Below, in pieces: positions 30,384 through 39,744 of a DNA stretch of 64,000 nucleotides (within the stretch, counting starts at the first letter, position 1; every line of letters starts with the position of its first letter). The stretch is from contig NZ_VDRC01000001.1 in the NCBI RefSeq assembly GCF_007667425.1, positions 1,952,595 to 2,016,594 on the forward strand, in the 5' to 3' direction. This DNA is from Microbacterium sp. 1.5R (GTDB lineage: Bacteria > Actinomycetota > Actinomycetes > Actinomycetales > Microbacteriaceae). The translations under genes were made by a program, and so were the position numbers. The notes beneath the pieces are model-generated. The model had not been told where the DNA came from. It searched no databases and worked only from the letters and a program-made list of their open reading frames with translations.

Positions 30384-31388
30384 TTACGTGGCGGTACTTC
30401 CGCGCACCACGAGGTCGAAACCGACGAGTGCGTGGCGCCCCTCTCCGCGATCGCCACCCATCCGATCGCGCAGGAACGAGAAGGCCGTCTGCACCAGCGT
30501 CGCCTTGTCTGGCCTGATCGTCGTCAGCGCCGGGGAGGTGAACTGCGTCATCAGGATGTCGTCCCACCCGACGACCGCGACGTCGTCGGGCACGACGCGT
30601 CCGCTGCGGGCGAGCGCCTTCATCGCGCCGATGGCGGACAGGTCGTCGAAGCAGATCAGGCCGTCGAACAGCGTGCCCGCCTTCACGGCGTCGGCTACGG
30701 CCGCCTCGGCGGCGAAGGCCCCGAACTGCGTCATCGGGATGAGGAGCTCGTCACTGCGGACCGCGCCGAACTCATCGAGCGCCGCGCGGTAGCCCTCCAG
30801 GCGGAGGCCGGCGGTGACGTGCCCGACGTCGTGGCTGCGGCCGAGGAACGCCACCCTGGTGCGCCCGGACTGCAGCAGATGCAGCGTCGCCGTTCGCGCC
30901 GCGGCGAGGTTGTCGACCATCACATGGTCGACCGCCGCCGGCGGGGGGATCTCTCCCAGCAGCACGAGCGGTGTCGTGCCGCGGAGCTTCTCGATGTCGG
31001 GGGCGGCGAGCAGGGTCGGCTGGAAGATCAACCCGTCGATGAGCCCCTGCTCTCGGCCGCGCAGCACTGCGCGCTCCTCGTCGATCCCGCTCGCGGTCTG
31101 CTCGATCAGCAGGCGGTAGTCGAAGCCGTCCACCTCTGTCGACATGAGCGCCGCCATCTCGGCGAAGTAGGGCACCTCGATCGCCGGCAGCGCGAAGGCG
31201 ACCATCCCCGTCCTGCCTGTGGCCAGGCGCCGCGCGCCGCTGTGCGGCACATACCCGAGGTCGTCGATCGCCTGCTGCACCTTCGTGCGTGTCGACGCCT
31301 TCACATGCCGGTAGTCGCGGACCACGTTCGACACGGTCTTCATCGAGACGCCGGCCAGGGCGGCCACGTCCTGCAGCGTCACGCTCAC
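30384..31388 (-). CDS. LacI family transcriptional regulator
   Basis: The 334-residue protein has the LacI helix-turn-helix TLQDVAALAGVSMKTVSNVVR at the N-terminus, the hinge around SGARRLATGRTGMVAFALP, and a periplasmic-binding-protein-like sensor domain (VAFLGRSHDVGHVTAGLRLE, ICFDDLSAIGAMKAL and VAVVGWDDILMTQFTSPALT). It starts with GTG at 31388, overlapping the GntR stop as GTGA. Together with GntR it probably controls the divergent glycoside import operon and its own operon, which ends in the GH2 gene. The effector is probably a sugar of the GH2/GH36 route. Confidence 0.92.
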   Translation of the reverse strand: MSVTLQDVAALAGVSMKTVSNVVRDYRHVKASTRTKVQQAIDDLGYVPHSGARRLATGRTGMVAFALPAIEVPYFAEMAALMSTEVDGFDYRLLIEQTASGIDEERAVLRGREQGLIDGLIFQPTLLAAPDIEKLRGTTPLVLLGEIPPPAAVDHVMVDNLAAARTATLHLLQSGRTRVAFLGRSHDVGHVTAGLRLEGYRAALDEFGAVRSDELLIPMTQFGAFAAEAAVADAVKAGTLFDGLICFDDLSAIGAMKALARSGRVVPDDVAVVGWDDILMTQFTSPALTTIRPDKATLVQTAFSFLRDRMGGDRGEGRHALVGFDLVVRGSTAT

Positions 31389-32161
31389 GGCAGCGAGCCC
31401 CGGTCGACGAGGGTCATCTCGAAGCCGTAGAGGTCGGGCCGGTAGCAGTGATGGCCGTACTCGACGGCCGCGCCGTCTGCGTCGTACGCCGTGCGGTCCA
31501 TCGTGAGCACCGGGGCCCCACGGCCGATGTCGAGGAGCTGACCCTCGTCGACCGTGGCCCGACGGGCGCCGATCCGCTGTCGGGCGACCCGCAGCGTCAC
31601 GCCGCGATCGCGCAGCGCGTGGTACAGCCCGCCGTCCCGAAGGGTCTCTGCGGTGATGTCGGCGAAGGTGTCCGGAAGGTAGTTCTCGAGCACGGCGATG
31701 GGGGCGGCGTCGGCGAAGCGCACGCGGCGGATCTTGAGCACGCGCGCCTCCGGTGCGATCCCGAGCTGCGCCGCGATCTCAGGTGCCGCGTGCGCCAGCG
31801 TGACGTCGAGAACGCGGGTGGAGGGCACTCGGCCCGAGCGCTCCAGGTCGTCGTGCAGGCTCGTCAGGTCGATCTGACGGGCGACGGACCCGTGCACGAC
31901 CTGCGTGCCGATGCCTCGTCGGCGCACGAGGAGGCCCTTGTCGACGAGTTCCTGGATCGCCCGTCGCACGGTCGGTCGCGACAGCGAGAGGCGCTCACTG
32001 ATCGACACCTCGTTCTCGAGGCGGGCACCAGGTGCCAGGGCGCCGGATGCTATCGCCGCCTCGAGCCCGGTGGAGAGCCGGACCCAGAGCGGCGACGACT
32101 GAGTCGTCTCGGGGAGCAGCTGCTCGACAGGCAGCACCACGGTCGGTCCTCCGTCGCTCAT
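31385..32161 (-). CDS. GntR family (HutC/UTRA) transcriptional regulator
   Basis: The 258-residue protein has a GntR winged helix near residues 28-85 (LENEVSISERLSLSRPTVRR then AIQELVDKGLLVRRRGIGTQ). A UTRA sensor domain follows, with ARVLKIRRVRFADAAPIAVL, ENYLPDTFADI and PVLTMDRTAYDADGAAVEYG. HutC-type GntR proteins sense sugars, amino acids or their phosphates. It is the first gene of the minus-strand operon and lies 166 bases from the divergent ABC operon. Repeats of the ACATGA half-site in that gap are probable binding sites. A LacI gene follows at once, so two regulators may act at one promoter. Confidence 0.9.
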   Translation of the reverse strand: MSDGGPTVVLPVEQLLPETTQSSPLWVRLSTGLEAAIASGALAPGARLENEVSISERLSLSRPTVRRAIQELVDKGLLVRRRGIGTQVVHGSVARQIDLTSLHDDLERSGRVPSTRVLDVTLAHAAPEIAAQLGIAPEARVLKIRRVRFADAAPIAVLENYLPDTFADITAETLRDGGLYHALRDRGVTLRVARQRIGARRATVDEGQLLDIGRGAPVLTMDRTAYDADGAAVEYGHHCYRPDLYGFEMTLVDRGSLP

Positions 32162-32184
32162 GCGGCCTCCGTCCTCGTGTGATC

Positions 32185-32266
32185 TGACATGATGAGACCT
32201 ATGTCATGTTAGTACAAAGGCTCGCAAAATCGTTGACGATATTTCGGTAATGTCCTAACATGATGG
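32185..32266. promoter_or_regulatory. Divergent promoter with ACATGA/TCATGT half-sites and TTGACG-N17-TAACAT promoter
   Basis: TTGACG at 32233-32238 and TAACAT at 32256-32261, 17 bases apart, form a good plus-strand housekeeping promoter for the ABC operon. The half-site ACATGA (or TCATGT) occurs three times, two as an inverted pair around a ~11-base spacer near the minus-strand promoter and one overlapping the -10. Repression by the GntR or LacI product is the likely use. The area is notably AT-rich. Confidence 0.6.
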
Positions 32267-32327
32267 CGGGGATCAGCTGACGGACCGGCAAAGCAGCCGG
32301 CGGGATGGGCCCTGGAGAGGCATCGCA

Positions 32328-33674
32328 ATGAAGCGTAAGTATCTTGTCGCTGCGTTCACGGCCACCGCCGTCGCCGCGACCAGCCTGGTCGGCTGCTCCG
32401 CGGGTGGCGCCGACGACAGCGACGGCCCCGTGACCATCACGATCATGGAGACCAAGCAGACCAACATCGATGCGATCGGCAAGGAGATCCCGGGCTTCGA
32501 AGCCGCGATGGCCGAGCAGGGCAAGGACATCAAGGTCGAGCTGATCGCTGACAAGCTGACCGACGAGCAGTTCATGACGAAGATGACCCAGCAGCTCGCC
32601 GCCGGTCAGGCGCCCGATGTGCTGGACATCGGCGAGAACATGGCGATCTCCTGGGCGTCCGCCGGCTACCTCGCACCCCTCGACGACCACCTCGAGGCCT
32701 GGGACGGCTGGGAGCACTACTACCCGGCGGTGAAGGAGGCGATGACCCGCCAGGACGGACAGATCTACAGCATCCCGTCCGGTGCGGGTGTGCTCAACCT
32801 CTTCTACCGGCAGGACATCCTGACCGAGCTGGGCATCGACACGTCGCAGCCCGAGACCTGGGACGACCTGATCGAGCGGCTCGTGGCGGTCAAGGAGGCG
32901 ACGGGCGGCAGCCCCATCGTCATCCCGGCCGGCACCGCCTGGGGCGGCGGCACGTGGGGCGAGGGCTTCCAGCCCCTCCTCGGCGGCACCGACAAGGAGT
33001 TCTACGACCCCGAGACCGACACGTGGGACCTCGAGAGCCCCGGCTGGCTCGCGGTCTTCAACCTGTACGCCGAGCTCGTCGAGAAGGATCTGCTGCCCAT
33101 CCAGGATCTGCAGAACCCGAACCCGTGGGAGCCGACGAAGTACACCAAGTTCCCCGAGGGTGAGATCCAGGTCGCGGCGCAGGGCACGTGGGGCTGGAAG
33201 TTCGACTGGGGCCCCGACGGGGCAGCGCCGATCGACGGCCTCACCGAGCGTGTCGCCACGTGGCAGTGGCCGGGCCTGCGTGAGGGCGACGAGCCCTACG
33301 GGTGGAGCAGCACCGGCGGCGGCTACGCCATCAACGCCGACTCCGACAAGCAGGACGCCGCGTTCGAGTTCATCAAGTACCTCTCGAGTGGCAAGCCCCT
33401 CGCCGAGCAGCTCGTGGCGTCGGGTGCGGCATCCGCCCGCGACGACCTCGACGACGTCGCCCCCTACTCGGAGGAGCCGCAGCTGCTCCAGGCGGGTGAG
33501 GACCTCAAGGGCAGCGTCTTCGTGGTGACCGGTGACGGCGCCTCGCAGATCGGCCAGGCCGTCGCCACCGCGACCGAGATGATCCTCAGCGGCGAGGCGA
33601 CCGGCCAGCAGGCCTACGACGCGTTCGTCGCCGATGCGACGGACCTCCTCGGCCCCAACCTGGTGAAGCAGTGA
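32328..33674 (+). CDS. ABC sugar transporter, extracellular substrate-binding lipoprotein
   Basis: The 448-residue protein has a lipoprotein signal peptide ending in LVGC with Cys23, then a family 1 solute-binding fold. Recognisable parts are VTITIMETKQTNIDAIGKEI, TQQLAAGQAPDVLDIGENMA near residue 90, YSIPSGAGVLNLFYRQDILT and a late YAINADSDKQDAAFEFIKYL. Carbohydrate-binding (CUT1-type) proteins have this length and layout. It is the first gene of the operon behind the TTGACG-N17-TAACAT promoter. Two CUT1 permeases follow with no ATPase gene, so a shared MsiK-type ATPase elsewhere must energise import. The ligand is probably an alpha-galactoside or related oligosaccharide. Confidence 0.92.
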   Translation: MKRKYLVAAFTATAVAATSLVGCSAGGADDSDGPVTITIMETKQTNIDAIGKEIPGFEAAMAEQGKDIKVELIADKLTDEQFMTKMTQQLAAGQAPDVLDIGENMAISWASAGYLAPLDDHLEAWDGWEHYYPAVKEAMTRQDGQIYSIPSGAGVLNLFYRQDILTELGIDTSQPETWDDLIERLVAVKEATGGSPIVIPAGTAWGGGTWGEGFQPLLGGTDKEFYDPETDTWDLESPGWLAVFNLYAELVEKDLLPIQDLQNPNPWEPTKYTKFPEGEIQVAAQGTWGWKFDWGPDGAAPIDGLTERVATWQWPGLREGDEPYGWSSTGGGYAINADSDKQDAAFEFIKYLSSGKPLAEQLVASGAASARDDLDDVAPYSEEPQLLQAGEDLKGSVFVVTGDGASQIGQAVATATEMILSGEATGQQAYDAFVADATDLLGPNLVKQ

Positions 33675-34609
33675 CCTCGACGCTTCCCGCGTCCATGTCG
33701 GCGGCGGCCTCCGGGCCGTCGCCGACACGGCGTCGTCGGGCGCGCAACTGGCCCCTGATCCTGCTTCTGCTCGGGCCCTCGTTCGCGCTCATCTTCCTGT
33801 TCATCCTGGTGCCGGCCGGATACAGCATCTATCTGGCCTTCACGAACACGCAGCTCACCGGTTTCGCAGCGCGCAACCCGCAGTTCGTCGGCATCGACAA
33901 CTTCGTCTACCTGCTGAACAACGCCGACTTCCTCGGATCGCTCGGCCAGACCGCGACCTTCACGCTGTGGAGCGCCATCATCGGCCAGACCGTGCTCGGC
34001 ATGGTCGCCGCGATCCTGCTCAGCCGTCCGTGGCTGCGGGGCAAGGGCTTCTTCGGCGCGGCCGTGCTGATGCCGATGGTGGTCCCCGAAGTGGTCGCGT
34101 CGCTGGCGTGGGCCAGCGTGCTGTCGAACAGTGCCGAGGGAACACTGAACCGGCTCACCGGCCTCTTCGGCTCCGAGCCGACCTCCTGGCTGCAGGTCGT
34201 GCCGCTCACCTCGATCATCATCGTCAACATCTGGCGCGGCGTGGCCTTCGCCATGATCATGTTCCAGGCCGCGCTGGAAGACGTGCCGGCCGAGCTCATC
34301 GAGGCAGCGCGCATCGACGGTGCGAGCGCCACGCAGGTCTTCCGGCATGTGACGCTCCCGCTCATCCGCGGTCCGGTCTTCCTCTACCTGCTCCTGACGA
34401 CCATCAGCACCATCGGCGTCTTCGGCCTCGTCTACTTCCTCACCCAGGGCGGACCCGGCGGCCAGACCCGGCTCGCGGCGATCTACATCTACGAACGCGC
34501 TCTGCAGTTCTCGCAGATCGGGATCGGCAGCGCGGCATCCATCATCCTGCTCGTGATCGTCCTCGTCCTCGGCGTCGTCTACGTGCGCCTGGCGAAAGTG
34601 GAGGTCTGA
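33671..34609 (+). CDS. ABC sugar transporter permease (MalF/UgpA type)
   Basis: The 312-residue integral membrane protein has six predicted helices. It begins with a basic cytoplasmic segment and LILLLLGPSFALIFLFILVP. The EAA loop reads ELIEAARIDGASATQVFRHV, followed by TLPLIRGPVFLYLLLTTIST. These are the ATPase-contact signatures of CUT1 permeases. The GTG at 33671 overlaps the binding-protein stop. It forms the translocation pore with the next gene product. Confidence 0.92.
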   Translation: MTSTLPASMSAAASGPSPTRRRRARNWPLILLLLGPSFALIFLFILVPAGYSIYLAFTNTQLTGFAARNPQFVGIDNFVYLLNNADFLGSLGQTATFTLWSAIIGQTVLGMVAAILLSRPWLRGKGFFGAAVLMPMVVPEVVASLAWASVLSNSAEGTLNRLTGLFGSEPTSWLQVVPLTSIIIVNIWRGVAFAMIMFQAALEDVPAELIEAARIDGASATQVFRHVTLPLIRGPVFLYLLLTTISTIGVFGLVYFLTQGGPGGQTRLAAIYIYERALQFSQIGIGSAASIILLVIVLVLGVVYVRLAKVEV

Positions 34610-34610
34610 C

Positions 34611-35504
34611 ATGACATCCGTGCTCTCCCGTCCGCCGCAGGCCGCCGACGAGGCGCCGGTGCAGAAGATGCGCCGACGCCCGCTGACGCCGATCGCCGCC
34701 GTGCAGCGGACGCTCGGCTACATCCTCATCTCGCTGATGGCGCTGTTCTGCCTCGTGCCGTTCGCGTGGGTGGTGCTGAGCGCCGTCGACTCCGAGGCGG
34801 GGCCGACCGTGCAGCTGCCGACGTTCGCGATGGACAACTTCGTGAAGTTCTTCACGGATGCCGCGACGCCGCAGCTCCTCGTGAACAGCCTCATCATCGG
34901 CGTCAGCGCGACGGTGCTGAACCTCGCGCTCGGACTCGCCGGCGGATACGCCCTCGCGCGCTACCGGTTCAAGGGTCGCCGGTTCTTCATGTTCGGCATC
35001 CTGCTGATCCGTGTCATCCCGGCGCCGGCGACGATCGTCGCGCTGTACCTCATCATGGTCAACATCGGACTCTCGAACACCCTCTTCGGTCTGATCATCG
35101 TCGAGGCGGCGTTCCAGCTGCCGGTCACGCTCTGGCTGCTCGCCGGCACGATCTCGGCGGTGCCGATCGAACTCGAAGAGGCCGCGTGGATCGACGGCAA
35201 CTCCCGGCTCCAGGCCATCTGGCGCGTCGTGCTCCCGCTCGTCGGGCCGGGTCTCGGCGCCGCAGCGATGCTGAGCTTCATGGGCGTGTGGGGTGACTTC
35301 CTCACGCCGCTCGTGCTGCTGCAGAGCTCGGACCTCTACCCGCTGTCGATCGGACTCTTCCGCGCCTTCAGCGAATACAACCAGGTCGACTGGGGACTGC
35401 TCGCCGCGAGCGCGATCGTGTACCTCGTGCCACCCGCCGTCCTCTACGTCTTCGTGCGCAAGCACCTGCTGCGCACGAGCCTGGGCGGCGCGATCAAGGG
35501 ATGA
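34611..35504 (+). CDS. ABC sugar transporter permease (MalG/UgpE type)
   Basis: The 297-residue membrane protein has six helices and the EAA motif ELEEAAWIDGNSRLQAIWRV followed by VLPLVGPGLGAAAMLSFMGV. The N-terminal helix is TLGYILISLMALFCLVPFAW. It is the second permease of the CUT1 importer. The ATG at 34611 is one base after the first permease stop and the stop overlaps the next gene, so stoichiometric expression is likely. No ATP-binding subunit is present in the operon. Confidence 0.92.
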   Translation: MTSVLSRPPQAADEAPVQKMRRRPLTPIAAVQRTLGYILISLMALFCLVPFAWVVLSAVDSEAGPTVQLPTFAMDNFVKFFTDAATPQLLVNSLIIGVSATVLNLALGLAGGYALARYRFKGRRFFMFGILLIRVIPAPATIVALYLIMVNIGLSNTLFGLIIVEAAFQLPVTLWLLAGTISAVPIELEEAAWIDGNSRLQAIWRVVLPLVGPGLGAAAMLSFMGVWGDFLTPLVLLQSSDLYPLSIGLFRAFSEYNQVDWGLLAASAIVYLVPPAVLYVFVRKHLLRTSLGGAIKG

Positions 35505-36679
35505 CTCGGATGGACAGAGCAGAAGCACCGGCCGGCAGGCTGCCGGTCGTCGTCGTCGGGGCCGGAGCGATGGGTGGTGAGTGGCTGCGGATGCTGGCGC
35601 GCTCCGCGTTCGCAGAACCTGTGGGCGTCGTCGACCTCGACGTCGACCTCGCGACCCGCACCGTCGCGTCGATCGGACTGACGGATGCCGCGGTCGGATC
35701 TTCCCTCGCGGACGTCGTCGAGCGGTCTGGCGCGCGCGCAGTGATCAACGTCACCGTGCCGCAGGCCCACCGCGTGGTGAACGAGGAGGCGATGCGCGCC
35801 GGCCTCCCGGTGCTGTGCGAGAAGCCGCTGGCGCCGACGGTCGCGGAGGCGCTTCGTCAGGTCGCGCTGGCCGACCTCACCGGCGGGCTGCTGATGGCGA
35901 GCCAGTCGCGGCGCTACTTCCGCCACCTCGCCGCGTTCCGCGACGCCACCGCGAGCCTCGGAGCCCTCGGAGCCGTGCACGCCCAGTTCTTCCACGAGGA
36001 TCACGAGCCCGGCTTCCGCGAGCAGATGGCGCACCCGCTCCTAGTCGACATGTCGGTGCACCACTTCGACATGCTCCGCTACCTGACCGCCGACGAGCCG
36101 GTGTCGGTGCGCTGTGCCTCGTGGAACCCGCCGTGGAGCTGGTTCGCCGGAGACGCCGCGGCGACCGCGACCTTCGACCTCGCCTCCGGCGCGCGGTTCG
36201 TCTATTCGGGCAGCCGGTGCACGCCGGGCCTGCAGACGTCGTGGAACGCCGACTGGCACATCTATGCCGAGCGCGGGGCCGCCCACTGGGACGGCGATCA
36301 CCTCGTCGAAGCGGATGCCGTCGGCGTCGCCGTCGGCGACGGCGTCGAGGTCGGGGACACCAGTGAAGGCATCGAGGGGGCGCTCGAGGAGTTCGTCGGT
36401 GCCGTCGCGACCGGCCGGACGCCGCAGAACGAGGTGCGCACCAACGTCATGACCCTCGCGATGGTCGAGGGCGCGATCCGCAGCAGCGAACGAGGGGACG
36501 ACCAGGTCGTGCTCGCCGAGCTGCTGGAGGAGTCCCTCGCGCAGGCGATCGTCGACGAGAAGAGCGACGACGTCGTCGAGCTGCTCCGCTCATGGCCGAG
36601 TGCGGCCGAAGCCATCGCCACCCCGCCCTGGGGCACCGCCCCGCAACCCGTCCTTCACGCGTCAGGAGGCGCCCGATGA
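35501..36679 (+). CDS. Gfo/Idh/MocA family oxidoreductase
   Basis: The 392-residue protein has an N-terminal NAD(P) Rossmann fold ([20 protein letters not shown] near residue 12) with the family motif [15 protein letters not shown] near residue 107, and a C-terminal alpha/beta domain carrying [20 protein letters not shown], whose His is a typical active-site residue. Such enzymes oxidise sugar hydroxyls, often at C3. A ThuA-like protein follows directly, as in trehalose/disaccharide-utilising ThuA-ThuB systems, which suggests a 3-keto-glycoside route. The ATG at 35501 overlaps the permease stop; a second ATG at 35510 is possible. Confidence 0.87.
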   Translation: MTRMDRAEAPAGRLPVVVVGAGAMGGEWLRMLARSAFAEPVGVVDLDVDLATRTVASIGLTDAAVGSSLADVVERSGARAVINVTVPQAHRVVNEEAMRAGLPVLCEKPLAPTVAEALRQVALADLTGGLLMASQSRRYFRHLAAFRDATASLGALGAVHAQFFHEDHEPGFREQMAHPLLVDMSVHHFDMLRYLTADEPVSVRCASWNPPWSWFAGDAAATATFDLASGARFVYSGSRCTPGLQTSWNADWHIYAERGAAHWDGDHLVEADAVGVAVGDGVEVGDTSEGIEGALEEFVGAVATGRTPQNEVRTNVMTLAMVEGAIRSSERGDDQVVLAELLEESLAQAIVDEKSDDVVELLRSWPSAAEAIATPPWGTAPQPVLHASGGAR

Positions 36680-37509
36680 CCCCCACCAGCACTTCCACCG
36701 ATCCCATTCGCGTCGTCGTCTGGGGCGAGAACCGCCACGAGCAGATCAACCCCGTCGTGCAGGGCATCTACCCGGACGGTATGCACTCGACCATCGCCGA
36801 GGGCATCACCCGGCTGCTCGGCGACGATGTGACGGTGTCGACCCGCGTGCTCGACGAGCCGGAGCACGGGATGACGGAGGAGACTCTGGCCGAGACGGAC
36901 GTGCTGCTGTGGTGGGGCCACACCGCACACGAAGAGGTGTCGGACGAGGTCGTCGAACGCATCCAGCGGCACGTGCTGGAGGGCATGGGCATCATCGTGC
37001 TGCACTCCGGCCACCACTCGAAGATCTTCCGTCGGCTGATGGGCACGACCTGCAGCCTGCGCTGGCGCAACGACAACGACCGCGAACTGGTGTGGACCGT
37101 CGACCCGCGGCATCCGATCGCCGAGGGCGTGCCGCAGCCGCTCATCATCCCCGGTCAGGAGATGTACGGCGAGTACTTCGACATCCCCGAACCCGACGAG
37201 CTGATCTTCATCAGCAGCTTCTCGGGCGGGGAGGTGTTCCGCAGCGGCATCACCTACCGGCGCGGCCACGGGCGGGTCTTCTACTTCAGCCCCGGCGACG
37301 AGATCTACCCGGTCTACCACCACCCCGACGTGCAGCGCGTCATCGCCAACGGCGTGCGCTGGGCGCGGCCGACGCACGCGCGCGAGTCGTATCTCGTGAC
37401 GCCGATGTACCTGTCGGGCGACTTCGACCGCCCGGTGCTCACCGGACCGGACGGGCTGATCGACTACTACACGCGGGAGCTCATCGAGCCGCGCGGGACC
37501 GGAGCATGA
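36676..37509 (+). CDS. ThuA-like (trehalose utilisation) domain protein
   Basis: The 277-residue protein has the ThuA/glutamine-amidotransferase-like fold: [20 protein letters not shown] at the N-terminus, [20 protein letters not shown] near residue 75, [20 protein letters not shown] near 104 and [20 protein letters not shown] near 200. ThuA proteins work with a Gfo/Idh dehydrogenase on disaccharides such as trehalose, maltitol or sucrose. A role in processing the 3-keto sugar is inferred, not shown here. No Cys nucleophile of a true amidotransferase is visible at the expected elbow. The gene overlaps both neighbours by four bases (ATGA), so Gfo/Idh, ThuA and GH36 are coupled. Confidence 0.85.
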   Translation: MTPTSTSTDPIRVVVWGENRHEQINPVVQGIYPDGMHSTIAEGITRLLGDDVTVSTRVLDEPEHGMTEETLAETDVLLWWGHTAHEEVSDEVVERIQRHVLEGMGIIVLHSGHHSKIFRRLMGTTCSLRWRNDNDRELVWTVDPRHPIAEGVPQPLIIPGQEMYGEYFDIPEPDELIFISSFSGGEVFRSGITYRRGHGRVFYFSPGDEIYPVYHHPDVQRVIANGVRWARPTHARESYLVTPMYLSGDFDRPVLTGPDGLIDYYTRELIEPRGTGA

Positions 37510-39692
37510 CCCGGGCCGTCGGCGCCGTCCCCGACACGTTCTTCCACCTCGACGCCGCCGGCGTCAGCCTGGTGCTCGACGTCACAGAGCAGCGCCTGCC
37601 CTCGGTCGTGCACTGGGGCGCAAGCCTCGGGGTGCAGACCCTCGACGACATCGAAGCTCTCGCGCTCGCCGCTGTCGAACCCTCGAGCGGCAATGTCATC
37701 GACGGCGCCGTGCGGGTCGCGGTCCTGCCCGAGCACCATGCCGGGTGGGAGGGAAAGCCGGGCATCGTCGGACACCGCGAGGGGAGGTCGTGGTCTCCGC
37801 GCTTCGCGGTCGAGCGGATCGAGCTCGACGGTGCGGAGGTCACCGACGGCGGGCTGATCGACGCCGGCGCGGCGCTGCTCGTCTTCCATGCGCACGACCC
37901 GCAGGCCGGGCTCGTGCTCGTGCTCGAACTGGAACTCCTCGCGAGCGGGTTGCTGCGCGCGCGAGCGGAAGTACGCAACGAGGGTGCGGGTACCTACACC
38001 GTCGACGATGTGAACCTGGCCTTCCCCGTGCCAGTCCGGGCTCGGGAAGTGCTCGACTTCGCGGGCCGCTGGAGTCGCGAGCGCGTGCCCCAGCGGCACG
38101 ACCTCGTCGTCGGCATCCATGAACGCGAAGGTCGCAAGGGACGAACGGGGCCGGATGCCGCGACCGTGCTGAGCGTCGGAACGCCCGGGTTCGAGTTCGC
38201 CTCGGGCGAGGTCTGGGGCATCCACGTCGGCTTCAGCGGCAACCACCGGCACTACGCCGAACAGTTGTCGACGGGGGCGCCGGTCATCGGCGGGGGAGAG
38301 CTGCTGCTCCCCGGCGAGGTGCGTCTGGCAGAGGGTGAGAGCTACCGCTCGCCGTGGGTCTACGGCGCGTACGGTGACGGCCTCGACGAGCAGGCGCATC
38401 GCTTCCACCGCTTCCTCCGTGCGCGGCCGAGCCACCCGACCCGGCCGCGGCCGGTCACCCTGAACGTCTGGGAGGCGGTCTACTTCGACCACGACGTGCC
38501 ACGTCTGCTCGACCTCGCCGACAGGGCGGCAGCGCTCGGTGTCGAGCGATTCGTGCTCGACGACGGATGGTTCCTCGGTCGCCGCGACGACACGAGCGGC
38601 CTCGGCGACTGGACGGTCGACCGGGAGGTATGGCCCGACGGGCTCGGCCCCCTCGTCGACCGGGTGACCGGGCTGGGCATGGAGTTCGGGCTGTGGTTCG
38701 AGCCCGAGATGATCAACGAGGACAGCGAGCTCGCCCGTGCCCACCCCGAGTGGATCATGCAGACCGGAGGGCGGCTGCCCGTCTGGGGGCGGAACCAGCA
38801 GGTGCTGAACCTCGGCATCCCCGCGGCTTACGAGCACGTGCTCGCCGACATGACGGCCATCCTCGAAACCCACGACATCGCGTACATCAAATGGGATCAC
38901 AACCGTGACCTCATCGACGCGGGCACCGCGCCTTCGGGCGCGGCCGGCGTGCACGAGCAGACGCTCGCGGCCTATCGGCTCATGGATGAGCTGAAGCGCC
39001 GATTCCCGGGGCTCGAGATCGAGTCGTGCTCGTCGGGCGGTGCGCGCGTCGACCTCGGCGTCATCGAACGTACCGACCGGGTCTGGGTCAGCGACTGCAT
39101 AGACCCGCTCGAGCGTCAGCAGATGATGCGGTGGACGATGCAGCTGATGCCCGCCGAGCTGCTCGGCTCGCACATCGGCGCGACGGTGAATCACACCACC
39201 GGTCGCACGCACGAGCTGTCGTTCCGCGCTGCCACCGCGCTGTTCGGCCACTTCGGCATCGAGTGGGATCTCGCGAAGGCCACCGCGCGCGAGAGCGCCG
39301 ACCTCGCCGCCTGGATCGACTTCTACAAGGCGCATCGTGCGCTGCTGCACTCGGGCGACATGATGCGCGCCGACACGATCGACCCCGCCATCCAGGTCAC
39401 CGGTGCGATCGCGCAGGACCGGTCCGAGGCGCTCGTGTTCCTCGCCTTCCTCGACCGTCCCACGGTCTCGCCGCGCGGTCGGTTCACCATCCCGGGGCTG
39501 GACCCCGACCGGAGGTATCGCGTCGCTCCCGTCACTGTCGGCACGTCCGACCACGGCCGCGCAGACCCCGCCTGGTACGGCGACGACGCGTCGGGCGTGG
39601 TGCTCAGCGGTCGTGCGCTCGCTTCCGCCGGCCTGCACCTGCCCGGCTCGTTCCCCGAGCGGGTAGTGCTCTACCGGATCACCGCGGTGTGA
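37506..39692 (+). CDS. GH36 alpha-galactosidase
   Basis: The 728-residue protein has the GH36 architecture: an N-terminal beta-supersandwich (~1-310), a TIM barrel with [20 protein letters not shown] near 352, the nucleophile in YIKWDHNRD (D464), [20 protein letters not shown], the acid/base in VSDCIDP (D530), and a C-terminal beta domain. The 66-residue spacing of the two Asp residues equals that of known family enzymes. No signal peptide is present, so it hydrolyses imported alpha-galactosides such as raffinose or melibiose in the cytoplasm. The ATG at 37506 overlaps the ThuA stop. It is the last gene of the operon and a hairpin terminator follows. Confidence 0.92.
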   Translation: MTRAVGAVPDTFFHLDAAGVSLVLDVTEQRLPSVVHWGASLGVQTLDDIEALALAAVEPSSGNVIDGAVRVAVLPEHHAGWEGKPGIVGHREGRSWSPRFAVERIELDGAEVTDGGLIDAGAALLVFHAHDPQAGLVLVLELELLASGLLRARAEVRNEGAGTYTVDDVNLAFPVPVRAREVLDFAGRWSRERVPQRHDLVVGIHEREGRKGRTGPDAATVLSVGTPGFEFASGEVWGIHVGFSGNHRHYAEQLSTGAPVIGGGELLLPGEVRLAEGESYRSPWVYGAYGDGLDEQAHRFHRFLRARPSHPTRPRPVTLNVWEAVYFDHDVPRLLDLADRAAALGVERFVLDDGWFLGRRDDTSGLGDWTVDREVWPDGLGPLVDRVTGLGMEFGLWFEPEMINEDSELARAHPEWIMQTGGRLPVWGRNQQVLNLGIPAAYEHVLADMTAILETHDIAYIKWDHNRDLIDAGTAPSGAAGVHEQTLAAYRLMDELKRRFPGLEIESCSSGGARVDLGVIERTDRVWVSDCIDPLERQQMMRWTMQLMPAELLGSHIGATVNHTTGRTHELSFRAATALFGHFGIEWDLAKATARESADLAAWIDFYKAHRALLHSGDMMRADTIDPAIQVTGAIAQDRSEALVFLAFLDRPTVSPRGRFTIPGLDPDRRYRVAPVTVGTSDHGRADPAWYGDDASGVVLSGRALASAGLHLPGSFPERVVLYRITAV

Positions 39693-39697
39693 CTGCA

Positions 39698-39732
39698 TCC
39701 GCTCGACCGGCGAGCGACGCCGGCCGAGCGGA
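39698..39732. terminator. Hairpin terminator between convergent genes
   Basis: TCCGCTCG (39698-39705) and CGAGCGGA (39725-39732) pair, followed inward by CCGGCG/CGCCGG with one mismatch, around a 5-base loop. It lies between the GH36 gene and the convergent MFS gene. Confidence 0.7.
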
Positions 39733-39744
39733 CCGCAGCCCGTG

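Noticed and set aside
31905..32102. Short plus-strand ORF in the GntR gene
   Set aside because: Antisense to the GntR coding region, with no start-site support and shadow composition.
36600..37505. Upstream extension of the GH36 reading frame by ~300 codons
   Set aside because: It overlaps the ThuA gene in another frame and is Arg/Pro-rich shadow; the true start is the ATG at 37506 with an ATGA overlap.
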